A DNA stretch of 64,000 bases from Bradyrhizobium sp. SZCCT0148 (lineage in GTDB: Bacteria; Pseudomonadota; Alphaproteobacteria; Rhizobiales; Xanthobacteraceae): assembly GCF_018129985.1 (NCBI RefSeq), contig NZ_JAFCKT010000003.1, forward strand, positions 466,501 through 530,500, given 5' to 3'. A program made the translations under genes and the position numbers. This document shows, in pieces, positions 35,892-43,517 of the stretch; position 1 is the stretch's first letter; every line of letters begins with the position of its first letter. The notes under the pieces were generated by a model. That model worked only from the letters and a program-made list of their open reading frames with translations. It did not search any database and was not told where the DNA came from.

Positions 35892-35928
35892 TTGCCAAAT
35901 TGATTATATGATATAACGAACTTGGCAA
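35892..35928 (-). promoter_or_regulatory. 37-bp nested dyad operator upstream of the amidohydrolase
   Basis: TTGCCAA-N5-TTATATGATATAA-N5-TTGGCAA, with all elements symmetric about base 35910: the outer arms are 35892-35898 and 35922-35928, and the core 35904-35916 is a perfect 6-1-6 palindrome. The core is very AT-rich in GC-rich surroundings, like GntR-family operators. It lies just before the amidohydrolase start codon, so binding would probably repress that gene. No regulator gene is adjacent. Confidence 0.6.
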
Positions 35929-36043
35929 GGCGTCGTGACAAAACCCCTGATGTCCTTGGCGATAAATCGGCCCGATCCGGCCGCTTCTACTGTGCATGGG
36001 GTTGTTTTCGAGATTTTGCTGGGGTGGACCGGGGCAGTTAACA

Positions 36044-36072
36044 TTGACATGACCTCCCGCCATGCCTTAAGA
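36044..36072 (+). promoter_or_regulatory. Candidate sigma70 promoter of rpmJ
   Basis: A consensus -35 TTGACA at 36044-36049, then 17 bp, then a weak -10 TTAAGA at 36067-36072, about 115 bp upstream of the rpmJ start. The 312-bp gene-free stretch 35874-36185 otherwise holds the amidohydrolase dyad and no other recognisable feature. Confidence 0.4.
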
Positions 36073-36185
36073 ACCGCCCCGTCCCGGGCGGTCGTCCGCC
36101 GGCGGGAAAAATCTCATTTTGCCACATTCGCGCGTGCCGAAACGGTAGTGCCGAACACGGCCTTTCGAACGTTCAGGATTCTGCC

Positions 36186-36311
36186 ATGAAGGTCCGTAAC
36201 TCCCTGAAGTCGCTGCGCGGTCGCCATCGCGCCAACCGCCTGGTCCGCCGCAAGGGCCGGGTCTATGTGATCAACAAGGTGCAGCGCCGCTTCAAGGCTC
36301 GCCAGGGCTGA
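36186..36311 (+). CDS. rpmJ: 50S ribosomal protein L36, C-minus (zinc-free) form
   Basis: A 41-residue basic protein, [20 protein letters not shown] followed by [21 protein letters not shown]. It is ribosomal protein L36, which binds 23S rRNA late in large-subunit assembly. The four zinc ligands of the classical form are absent and the protein is a few residues longer, so it is the zinc-independent form usual in alphaproteobacteria. An AGGA lies about 8 bp before the ATG. It is a monocistronic unit followed by a hairpin terminator, away from the main ribosomal operons. Confidence 0.95.
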   Translation: MKVRNSLKSLRGRHRANRLVRRKGRVYVINKVQRRFKARQG

Positions 36312-36382
36312 TCAGCTCAAGGCTGATCCCTGCCGAGGGCCTTTTGCGCGCCCCCGAAGACCACTGCTCACACGAGTTTGAC

Positions 36383-36410
36383 GCCGCCTTTGCTTTGCAA
36401 GGGCGGCTTT
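36383..36410 (+). terminator. Rho-independent terminator after rpmJ
   Basis: An 11-bp stem GCCGCCTTTGC / GCAAGGGCGGC with one T-G wobble, loop TTT, followed by TTTA, 72 bp after the rpmJ stop and 20 bp before the TPR gene. Confidence 0.75.
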
Positions 36411-36429
36411 ACGCGTTTAGACTTTGATC

Positions 36430-37068
36430 ATGGCAGTGAGATTCCTTTTCGCGCGCACTTTGTGTCTGGCCCTCCTGCTGGGAACCGGGGGCCTTGAGCC
36501 GGCGCTGGCGCAGGCTGACCCTCCGGCGCCGCCCGGCAAGCAGAAGAAGCTCCCGGAAGCGCCGGCCAAGCTGCCCAAGGTCGATCGCACCAAGAATCTC
36601 GATTTCCTGTTCGGCGCGTTGAAGGCGGCGCCCGATGAGGCCAGCGCCAAGCATGTCGAGGCGCGGATCTGGGCGATCTGGCTGCAGACCCCGAGCGACA
36701 CCGCGTCCTTGTTGATGTCGCGGGCGAAGACCGCGGTCGACGCCAAGAAGATCGATGTCGCGATCAAGCTGCTGGATTCGGTCATCAAGCTTCGGCCCGA
36801 CTATATCGAGGCCTGGAACCGGCGCGCTACGCTCTATTACATGCAGAACGACTATGGCCGTTCACTCGCCGACATCCAGCAGGTGCTGATCCGGGAGCCG
36901 CGCCATTTCGGTGCGCTCGCAGGCCTCGGCATGATCATGCAGGAGGTCGGCGACGAGAAGCGCGCGCTCGATGCCTATCGCAAGGCGCTGGCCGTCAACC
37001 CGCACCTCGAGAAGATTCCCGACCAGGTCAAATCGCTGACCGAGAAGGTCGAAGGCCGGGATATTTAG
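36430..37068 (+). CDS. Exported tetratricopeptide repeat protein
   Basis: A 212-residue protein with a signal peptide (residues 1-27, LCLALLLGTG core, cleavage after ALA) and then a proline/lysine-rich segment. TPR units cover roughly residues 95-200: the units start near DVAIKLLDSVIKLRPDYIEA, LYYMQNDYGRSLADIQQVLI and GDEKRALDAYRKALAVNPHL. TPRs mediate protein contacts in periplasmic complexes. The ATG at 36430 is preferred over an in-frame TTG at 36424. No partner can be read from the neighbourhood. Confidence 0.85.
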   Translation: MAVRFLFARTLCLALLLGTGGLEPALAQADPPAPPGKQKKLPEAPAKLPKVDRTKNLDFLFGALKAAPDEASAKHVEARIWAIWLQTPSDTASLLMSRAKTAVDAKKIDVAIKLLDSVIKLRPDYIEAWNRRATLYYMQNDYGRSLADIQQVLIREPRHFGALAGLGMIMQEVGDEKRALDAYRKALAVNPHLEKIPDQVKSLTEKVEGRDI

Positions 37069-37193
37069 CCTCGAAATCGATCATGTCTTGAGTGAACGCG
37101 GCCGCTTCGGGTTAACCACGATCGGAAGCGCGGCATCGTGAGCACTATTGCCGGCGCCGCCGCAGGCCTACCTGCATGGCAGGAGCAAAAGCC

Positions 37194-37454
37194 ATGAAGC
37201 GTTTGATCTTTGCAGGTGTGTTGCTGCTGGCATCGGGGACGGTGAGCCTCGCCGACGGATTGTTCTGGGTGGTCGGCAACCGCGCCACCGGAAAATGCAA
37301 CATCGTGACCAGCAATCCGGTCATCATCGGCGATATCTGGTTCGGCGACGGTCCCTACAAGTCGAAGGCCGATGCCAAGCTTGCCCGCTCGACCATCCGC
37401 GCCTGTCCCGCGCCCACGCCGGACGAGGAAAAGGAAGAGGACGGGACGAACTAG
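37194..37454 (+). CDS. Small secreted hypothetical protein
   Basis: An 86-residue protein with a signal peptide (MKRLIFAGVLLLASGTVSLA, cleavage near residue 20) and a short mature domain containing two cysteines (GKCNIV and IRACPAP), a repeated aromatic/glycine pattern (DGLFWVVGN, DIWFGDGPY) and an acidic tail. The start at 37194 follows AGGAG by nine bases. It resembles small periplasmic proteins conserved in Bradyrhizobium whose function is not known to me. Confidence 0.75.
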   Translation: MKRLIFAGVLLLASGTVSLADGLFWVVGNRATGKCNIVTSNPVIIGDIWFGDGPYKSKADAKLARSTIRACPAPTPDEEKEEDGTN

Positions 37455-37464
37455 TCGAGCCGCT

Positions 37465-37647
37465 TCAATGCAGCGCGTTGCCGCCGCGTTCGACCAGGCC
37501 GCGATCGATGGCTGCGGCGTAAGCCTTTGCCAGCTCCGTTTCCAGGTGCTCGTTGATCAGCAGAAGCGCCCGCACGGCACCACGCAGATCGCCGTTGCAG
37601 CTCGCCACGATCTCGTCGATCGCAGTGTCGTTCGATCTGAAGCTCAT
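37465..37647 (-). CDS. Small conserved hypothetical protein (60 residues)
   Basis: A 60-residue cytoplasmic protein, MSFRSNDTAIDEIVASCNGD followed by a helical LRGAVRALLLINEHLETELA segment. The strong GGAGG seven bases before the ATG and the compact fit between two genes support it. The fold looks like a short helical hairpin. No function is known to me; it converges on the small secreted protein gene. Confidence 0.7.
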   Translation of the reverse strand: MSFRSNDTAIDEIVASCNGDLRGAVRALLLINEHLETELAKAYAAAIDRGLVERGGNALH

Positions 37648-37974
37648 CGAAAATCCTCCGGTTCAAACCAGGACAATTACCGGGCTTTCCTAACAATCCC
37701 CTGAGTTGAGAGGAGGATCGGCATTCATCCAAGGTTAAATGGCGGAACCGACCGTGGCGATTATATGGAGACCGTGGTGACGGCCGGATGAAGCCGTTCC
37801 GGCGCCGGCAGGGCGCGCGGAGTGCCGTTGATTTCATTGACCTTTCTGATTTTAAATTATGCACATATCCACAGCCCCGGTAATTTCGGTGGACTTATTG
37901 AGAGCCGGCAGGGCGAAACTGCCGCTTACGAGGCTCGTAGCTACCCTGTGCCCTGGATCGTCCGGATTCCCTCC
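37648..37974. other. Gene-free region upstream of the alpha/beta hydrolase
   Basis: A 327-bp region with no convincing gene. It holds an AT-rich stretch near 37828-37865 with TTGATT, 17 bp, then TTTAAA (37828-37833 and 37851-37856), which could be the hydrolase promoter. A frame open from 37822 runs into the hydrolase but its first 50 codons look untranslated. Confidence 0.45.
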
Positions 37975-38931
37975 ATGATCGTGATGTCAGTCGTGACGGC
38001 GCTGGTTCTGCTGGCGCTGGTCACTCAGGCTGGAATCGTCGCCGTGCAACGCGCCTATCCGCCGCACGGCGGGATGGTCGAGGTCGACGGCGCGACGCTT
38101 CACGTCGTCGATATCGGCCCGCGCGATGCAGGATTGCCGATCGTGATGCTGCACGGCGCGAGCTCCAATCTCGAAGCGATGCGGCGCCCGCTCGGCGACC
38201 TCCTCGCCAAGGACCATCGCGTCATTCTCGTCGACCGTCCCGGCCATGGCTGGAGCACGCGCGCGCGGCGGCAGGATTCTACGCCGCAGATCCAGGCGCG
38301 GATGATCGACGAGGCGCTTGGCAAGCTTGGAATCGATCGCGCGGTCTTCGTCGTTCATTCCTGGAGTGGTGCGCTGGGCGCGCGGATTGCGCTCGACCAT
38401 CCCGGCCGCGTCGCCGGTCTCGTCATGCTCGCCCCCGTCACCCATCCCTGGCGCGGCGGCGTCGGCCGTTACAACGAGATCATCGCAACGCCGGTGATCG
38501 GTCCGCTGCTCGCCTACACCATCACCCTGCCGCTCGGCTATTTTCTGGCCGAGCCCGGTGCGCGCAGCGTATTCCTGCCGCAGATGATGCCGGATGGATT
38601 CGTGCAGGACTCCGCGACTCCGCTGCTGCTTCGCCCGCGCGAGTTCATCGCCAATGCCTATGATCTCGTGACGCTGAAGCAGGCGGTGACGGCACAAGTC
38701 GCGCGCTACGGCGAGATCACGGCGCCGGTCACGATCATCGCCGGCGAGCCCGATACGACGGTGAAGACCAACATCCACGCGCGCCCGTTCGCGGCGATGG
38801 TACAGCAAACGAAGCTGATCGTGCTGCCCGATCTCGGCCATATGGTGCAGAACGTCGTGCCGGAGCTCGTGAAGACGGAAATCGAGACGATGATCGGCAA
38901 AATCGCGCCGGCGCAGGCGGCGGCGGATTAG
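37975..38931 (+). CDS. Membrane-anchored alpha/beta hydrolase
   Basis: A 318-residue alpha/beta hydrolase. One N-terminal membrane helix (MIVMSVVTALVLLALVTQAG) anchors it, and the catalytic domain faces the periplasm. The oxyanion segment is IVMLHGASSN near residue 60, the nucleophile is the second Ser of VHSWSGALG near 130 (H-S-W-S-G instead of the common G-x-S-x-G), the acid is in AGEPDTTV near 262, and the His is in LPDLGHMVQN near 290. The start is uncertain: a GTG at 37948 and the ATG at 37975 both lack a clear ribosome site. Substrate unknown. Confidence 0.85.
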   Translation: MIVMSVVTALVLLALVTQAGIVAVQRAYPPHGGMVEVDGATLHVVDIGPRDAGLPIVMLHGASSNLEAMRRPLGDLLAKDHRVILVDRPGHGWSTRARRQDSTPQIQARMIDEALGKLGIDRAVFVVHSWSGALGARIALDHPGRVAGLVMLAPVTHPWRGGVGRYNEIIATPVIGPLLAYTITLPLGYFLAEPGARSVFLPQMMPDGFVQDSATPLLLRPREFIANAYDLVTLKQAVTAQVARYGEITAPVTIIAGEPDTTVKTNIHARPFAAMVQQTKLIVLPDLGHMVQNVVPELVKTEIETMIGKIAPAQAAAD

Positions 38932-38944
38932 ACGTTCGAGCTCT

Positions 38945-39036
38945 CGTAGGGTAGGCAAAGGCGCACTTGCGCCGTGCCCACGATGTCTCGATGACAGTAA
39001 AAAGACGTGGGCGCGCTTCGTTTTGTCCACCCTACG
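38945..39036. repeat. Intergenic repeat, CGTAGG...CCTACG family (copy 2)
   Basis: A second copy of the element at 6631-6725: same ends (CGTAGGGTAGGCAAAG, then TTTGTCCACCCTACG), same overall length, and diverged middle. It begins 13 bp after the hydrolase stop codon and could act as its 3' hairpin. It opens the gene-free stretch 38932-40037. Confidence 0.8.
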
Positions 39037-39079
39037 GCAGCTGCCTGTGTCGGCCTCTGTCAATCCGCAAGCGCGAAAA

Positions 39080-39790
39080 GATTCCGCTTTACCGAAATTC
39101 GGTTTCGGCGTATGTGTCACCCATCCCGGCTCACCCAGGAGGGGCGACGTGAAGTCGTCACGTTCGCGAGCCGGGCTTGCGGTGGACGCGGCAGCGTCGG
39201 CACGAAAGGCGCGGGCAGGGCGGGTAGTCCCTGTGAGCCCGAGGCCACGTGCGGACGACGGCGCTGTCAGGCTTCGTCTCGCTCGTAAGTTTCCGGCTCC
39301 GTCGACAGGGCCGGGAATACTGCGGCGACATGGCGGGCCGTGCGTACGGCAAAACCGTGTGGTCCTGGCCGTCGTTGCCACGGTCAAGCCGTTCGGAGAT
39401 GTGCGCGAGCCCAACCGGGCAGACGGCATCGTCAATTCGAACGGCGAGGGAGGCCAGAAGGAATGGTCGGCTCCCGGGAGATCACGGCATAAGCCGTCCA
39501 GCCACTGCGCAGGGAAGGCCGAGTGATCGGCGACACCTGTATGCTGCTGTGCGGTTCTTCCTGCGTGTGCATTTTCGCGCAGCGGACCGCGGGTGCCAGC
39601 CGGCACCCGGCCTTCCCTGCGCCCTCTTGGATTAGAGGGTGGAGCGACGAAGCAAAGCTCGGGCGAAACGCGCCGCGGGAACGAGAAGGCGTGTCTGCTG
39701 CCACACACTCAGTGTGATCGCCAGGCCAGTGCGCAACTGCGCACAAGGACCGGGACCCAGTCCTCAAGACGGCACTGATCGAAACACGAA
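39080..39790. repeat. Long Bradyrhizobium-type repeat with structured core
   Basis: About 700 bp without a real gene. Frames on either strand give peptides I recognise as over-predicted proteins found many times per genome in Bradyrhizobium and Rhodopseudomonas (for example VSPITRPSLRSGWTAYAVIS and LPGADHSFWPP on the minus strand). The core holds a perfect 15-bp inverted repeat, GCGCAGGGAAGGCCG at 39507-39521 and its complement at 39608-39622, enclosing a second hairpin GGGTGCC/GGCACCC. The right end contains GATTCCCGCCTTCGCGG, another common repeat. Boundaries are approximate. It may be a mobile or RNA-encoding repeat; no transposase is present. Confidence 0.7.
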
Positions 39791-39865
39791 GCCGCAGCTT
39801 GCTGGATTCCCGCCTTCGCGGAAATGACAGCTGTGCTTGGAGAACCGACCTGCCGCCTCATGCCC

Positions 39866-39946
39866 CGTCATTGCGAGAAGCTCTTGCGACGAAGCACTCC
39901 AGAAATCTCTCCAAGGAGGGATTCTGGAATGCTTCGCTCCCAATGA
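39866..39946. repeat. Intergenic repeat, CGTCATTGCGAG...CAATGA family (copy 2)
   Basis: Related to 29456-29541: CGTCATTGCGAGAAGC at the left, a central CCAGAAATC/GATTCTGG arm pair, and GCTTCGCTCCCAATGA at the right. It lies 91 bp downstream of the cytochrome c gene's stop codon (on its 3' side). Confidence 0.75.
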
Positions 39947-40037
39947 TGCCCGGGAGAAAGCGCACCAAAAATAATAAGCTGCAGCCTCGGTCCCGACTTC
40001 AGCGGAACCGAAGCTGCAGTGGTTGTCCGCTACGCGC

Positions 40038-40433
40038 TTACTGCTTGATCTTCCCGTCCTTGTCGAACTGCGAGACATAGGCCCAGAGATTGTTGATCTC
40101 GGTCTCGTTCTTGATGCCGGCGAACGCCATCTTGGTGCCGGGGATCTTGGCCTTGGGGTCCTTGATGTATTCCTTGAAGACGGCTTCGTCCCAGGTGATG
40201 CCGGAATTCTTGTTCGCGTCCGAATAATTGTAGTCCGGAGCGGTTCCCGACTTGCGGCCGTTGAGACCGTTGAGCTCGGGGCCGACCTTATTCTTGGCGC
40301 CTTCGCCGATCGCGTGGCAGGCCAGGCATTTGTTGAACGACGTCTTGCCGGCCGCGACATCCTGCGCCATCGCGGCGGGTGCGGTGGCAATCGCGGTGAG
40401 GATCGTCAGTGCGCCAAAAATCAGTTTTGTCAT
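40038..40433 (-). CDS. Class I cytochrome c (c2/c550 type)
   Basis: A 131-residue exported monoheme cytochrome. The signal peptide ends near Ala23 (ATAPAAMA-QD). Heme attachment is Cys36-Leu-Ala-Cys39-His40, and the sixth ligand is Met102 in PGTKMAFAG, so it is a low-spin His/Met electron carrier in the periplasm. Insertions around NYSDANKNSG match the long cytochrome c2/c550 group of alphaproteobacteria, similar to the CycA-type c550 of Bradyrhizobium, though I do not assign that symbol. Monocistronic; no oxidase genes are adjacent. Confidence 0.95.
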   Translation of the reverse strand: MTKLIFGALTILTAIATAPAAMAQDVAAGKTSFNKCLACHAIGEGAKNKVGPELNGLNGRKSGTAPDYNYSDANKNSGITWDEAVFKEYIKDPKAKIPGTKMAFAGIKNETEINNLWAYVSQFDKDGKIKQ

Positions 40434-40712
40434 CGGGTGCTCTTCGTCTCTTCCCTGGTGGGTCTGGGCTGTCAGTCTCTTGCCGGATCGGCATTCGCCC
40501 GACCTGCCGGTTTTGGCAGGCCTGCTCGGCTTGGACAAGCCACCAAACCATGACAGGTTTCATCATTTCCGACTTGTCCCAGAGCGAACTGGCGGAAGAT
40601 GGTCGATTCGACTTTCGGATGGCCTACCCAAACACCTGCGGACGTGATTGATTTGCCGAGACAAATTGATCGTGCGGCGTGAGCCGGAAAAATATGCCAT
40701 GAAGGATCTGAT

Positions 40713-42206
40713 ATGGCCATCATGATGCCTGCGAGCGACCAGGCTGTGCTCGCGCGCCGCGCCGAGATCGTTGCTGCATTGCGCGCGATCGTGCCGGGCG
40801 AAGGCGTGATCGATACGCCCGCCGAGATGCGCGCCTATGAGTCCGACGGGCTGACGGCGTATCGGCAGCCGCCGATGGTGGTGGTGCTGCCCGAAACGAC
40901 CGAGCAGATCTCGCTGATCCTGAAATATTGTGCAGGGCAGAACGTCAAGGTGGTGCCGCGCGGCTCCGGAACCTCGCTGTCCGGCGGCGCGCTGCCGCTG
41001 GAGGACGGCGTGCTGCTCGGGCTCGGCAAGTTCAAGCGCATCCGCGAGATCGACTTCGACAACCGCGTCGTCGTCACTGAGCCCGGGGTCACCAATCTCG
41101 CCATCAGCCAGGCGGTCGCGCATGCCGGCTTCTACTACGCCCCCGATCCTTCCTCGCAGATCGCCTGCTCGATCGGCGGCAATGTCGCGGAGAATTCCGG
41201 CGGCGTGCACTGCCTCAAATACGGCATGACCACCAACAACGTGCTCGGTTGCGAAATCGTGCTGATGAGCGGCGAGATCCTGCGCATCGGCGGCAAGGGG
41301 TGCGAGAACGCCGGCTACGATTTGATGGGCGTCATCACCGGCTCCGAAGGCCTGCTCGGCGTCATCACCGAGATCACGGTGCGCATCCTGCAGAAGCCGG
41401 AGACGGCGCGCGCGCTGATGGTTGGCTTCGCCGAGGTCGAAGCCGCCGGCGAATGCGTCGCGCGCATCATCGGCGCCGGCATCATCCCCGGCGGCATGGA
41501 GATGATGGACAAGCCCGCGATCCACGCCGCTGAAGCTTTCGTCCATGCCGGCTATCCGCTCGATGTCGAGGCGCTGCTGATCATCGAGCTCGATGGCCCA
41601 AAGATCGAGGTCGACGAGCTGATCACGCGCGTCGAGGCCATTGCGAATGGCTGCGGCTCGACCACCTGCCAGATCTCGACCTCCGAGGCCGAGCGCAACC
41701 TGTTCTGGGCCGGCCGCAAGGCTGCATTTCCCGCGGTCGGGCGCATCTCGCCCGACTATCTCTGCATGGACGGTACCATTCCGCGCGGCGCGCTGCCGAA
41801 GGCGCTGGCCCGCATCCGCGAGCTCGGTGAAAAATACCAGCTCGGCTGCGCCAACGTGTTCCACGCCGGCGACGGCAATCTCCATCCTCTCATCCTCTAC
41901 GATGCCAACAAGCCCGGCGAGATCGAGCGTGCGGAAGCCTTCGGCGCCGACATCCTGCGCGCCTGCGTCGAGTTCGGCGGCGTGCTGACCGGCGAGCACG
42001 GCGTCGGCATCGAGAAGCGCGACCTGATGCCGGAGATGTTTTCGGAAATCGACCTCAACCAGCAGCAGCGGCTTAAATGCGCCTTCGATTCGCAGGGCCT
42101 GCTCAATCCCGGCAAGGTATTCCCGACCCTGCACCGCTGCGCCGAGCTCGGTCGCATGCATGTCCATGCCGGCAAGCTGGCATTCCCGGATTTGCCACGG
42201 TTCTAG
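40713..42206 (+). CDS. glcD: Glycolate oxidase subunit GlcD (FAD-binding)
   Basis: A 497-residue FAD-linked oxidase of the VAO/PCMH family, the catalytic flavoprotein of glycolate oxidase, which converts glycolate to glyoxylate. The FAD-binding domain is readable: VVPRGSGTSLSGGALP near residue 83, SIGGNVAENSGGVHCLKYGMT near 155-175, and GSEGLLGVITEIT near 215. The C-terminal cap ends with HAGDGNLHPLI and GEHGVGIEKRDLM, the family signature. It heads glcDEF, with 72 bp to glcE. Confidence 0.95.
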   Translation: MAIMMPASDQAVLARRAEIVAALRAIVPGEGVIDTPAEMRAYESDGLTAYRQPPMVVVLPETTEQISLILKYCAGQNVKVVPRGSGTSLSGGALPLEDGVLLGLGKFKRIREIDFDNRVVVTEPGVTNLAISQAVAHAGFYYAPDPSSQIACSIGGNVAENSGGVHCLKYGMTTNNVLGCEIVLMSGEILRIGGKGCENAGYDLMGVITGSEGLLGVITEITVRILQKPETARALMVGFAEVEAAGECVARIIGAGIIPGGMEMMDKPAIHAAEAFVHAGYPLDVEALLIIELDGPKIEVDELITRVEAIANGCGSTTCQISTSEAERNLFWAGRKAAFPAVGRISPDYLCMDGTIPRGALPKALARIRELGEKYQLGCANVFHAGDGNLHPLILYDANKPGEIERAEAFGADILRACVEFGGVLTGEHGVGIEKRDLMPEMFSEIDLNQQQRLKCAFDSQGLLNPGKVFPTLHRCAELGRMHVHAGKLAFPDLPRF

Positions 42207-42278
42207 CGTCGGTCGCTGCGCGTTCGCCGCAGCGCGCCAAATTTGCTTTCCGCTCTCAACTTGGATACCGGCTCAGTC

Positions 42279-43517
42279 GTGGATACGCTTAAAGTCAGAG
42301 ACGCCAAAGACGTCGAAGAAGTCGTGCGCGCGGCGATTGCCAACGAGCAGCCGCTCGAGATCATCGGTCATGGCAGCAAGCGCGGCATCGGCCATGCCAT
42401 GGCGACCAATGCCGTGCTCGACCTCTCTGCGCTCAATGCCGTCACCGCCTACGAGCCCAACGAGCTGATCGTCACGCTGCAGGCGGGCGCGCCGGTCGCC
42501 GACGTGTTGTCGCTGATCGATGCCAAGAACCAGCAATTCGCCTTCGAGCCGATGGATACGGCGCCGCTGCTCGGCACGCCGGCGCTCGGTACGATTGGCG
42601 GCATGATCGCAGCCGGGCTCGCCGGTCCGCGCCGCATCAGGGCGGGCGGGGCGCGCGACCATTTGCTCGGCGCGCACGCCGTCTCGGGCTTCGGCGACAG
42701 CTTCAAGACCGGCGGCAAGGTGGTGAAGAACGTCACCGGCTACGACCTCTGCAAGCTGCTCGCGGGATCCTGGGGCACGCTGTCGGTCATGACCGAGGTC
42801 ACGCTGAAGGTAATGCCCAAGCCCGAGGCCGAGCGGACGCTGCTGCTGCGCGGGTTGGATGATGCCGCCGCCAACAAGGCGATGACTGCGGCGCTCGGCT
42901 CGCCCTTCGACGTCTCGGGTGCAGCTCACCTGCCGTATCAGGCGGTCCGGGCCGGGACCGACGGACTCGGCGATCTCGCAGGCCAGAGCGAGGCGCTGAC
43001 CGTGCTGCGGCTCGAAGGCATCACAGCCTCGGCCGCCCATCGCGCCAACTCGCTGCGCGAATTGCTGGCGCCGTTCGGAGCCGCGACCCTCATCGACGAC
43101 GCAGCCTCTGCCGCGCTGTGGGCGACCATCCGCGACGTGCTGCCGTTCGCGGCCGGCGGCGCGCTCGGCGCCCGGCCGGTCTGGCGGATCGTCTGCCCGC
43201 CTGCCTCGGGCGCTGCGCTCGGCACGCGATTGGCGCAGGAGACGGGAGGCGACGTGATCTACGATTGGGGCGGCGGGTTGATCTGGGCGGCTTTGCCGCC
43301 GAAGGACGACGCGCATGAACCGGCGGTGCGAATGCGTGCCAATGCCGTCGGCGGCCACGCCACGCTGATCCGGGCGGCCGAGGACGTCAGGCGCAATGTC
43401 GATGTCTTCCATCCGCAGGCGTCCGGCGTCGCCGCCTTGAGCGAGCGGGTGCGCGCCAGTTTCGATCCAAAGGCCGTTCTCAACCGGGGCCGCTTGAGCC
43501 GAGGCGCTGTGGCATGA
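42279..43517 (+). CDS. glcE: Glycolate oxidase subunit GlcE
   Basis: A 412-residue FAD-binding subunit of glycolate oxidase. The flavin region is LEIIGHGSKRGIG near residue 25, ALGTIGGMIAAGLAGPRRI near 100, and the GGKVVKNVTGYDLCKLLAGSWGTLSV stretch near 145-170, which is diagnostic of GlcE. The start is uncertain: the GTG at 42279 (VDTLKVRDAKDVEE) fits the family's N-terminus, and a TTG at 42243 would add 12 residues; neither has a clear ribosome site. It overlaps glcF by 4 bp (ATGA), implying coupled translation. Confidence 0.94.
   Translation: MDTLKVRDAKDVEEVVRAAIANEQPLEIIGHGSKRGIGHAMATNAVLDLSALNAVTAYEPNELIVTLQAGAPVADVLSLIDAKNQQFAFEPMDTAPLLGTPALGTIGGMIAAGLAGPRRIRAGGARDHLLGAHAVSGFGDSFKTGGKVVKNVTGYDLCKLLAGSWGTLSVMTEVTLKVMPKPEAERTLLLRGLDDAAANKAMTAALGSPFDVSGAAHLPYQAVRAGTDGLGDLAGQSEALTVLRLEGITASAAHRANSLRELLAPFGAATLIDDAASAALWATIRDVLPFAAGGALGARPVWRIVCPPASGAALGTRLAQETGGDVIYDWGGGLIWAALPPKDDAHEPAVRMRANAVGGHATLIRAAEDVRRNVDVFHPQASGVAALSERVRASFDPKAVLNRGRLSRGAVA

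Noticed and set aside
37987..39708. A 573-codon minus-strand open frame across the hydrolase and the repeat region
   Set aside because: It is antisense to a good alpha/beta hydrolase gene and its remaining part is the over-predicted peptide of the long repeat.
39130..39770. Possible small ORFs on both strands of the long repeat
   Set aside because: They match over-predicted peptides repeated across related genomes and lack ribosome sites, so I treat them as repeat sequence.
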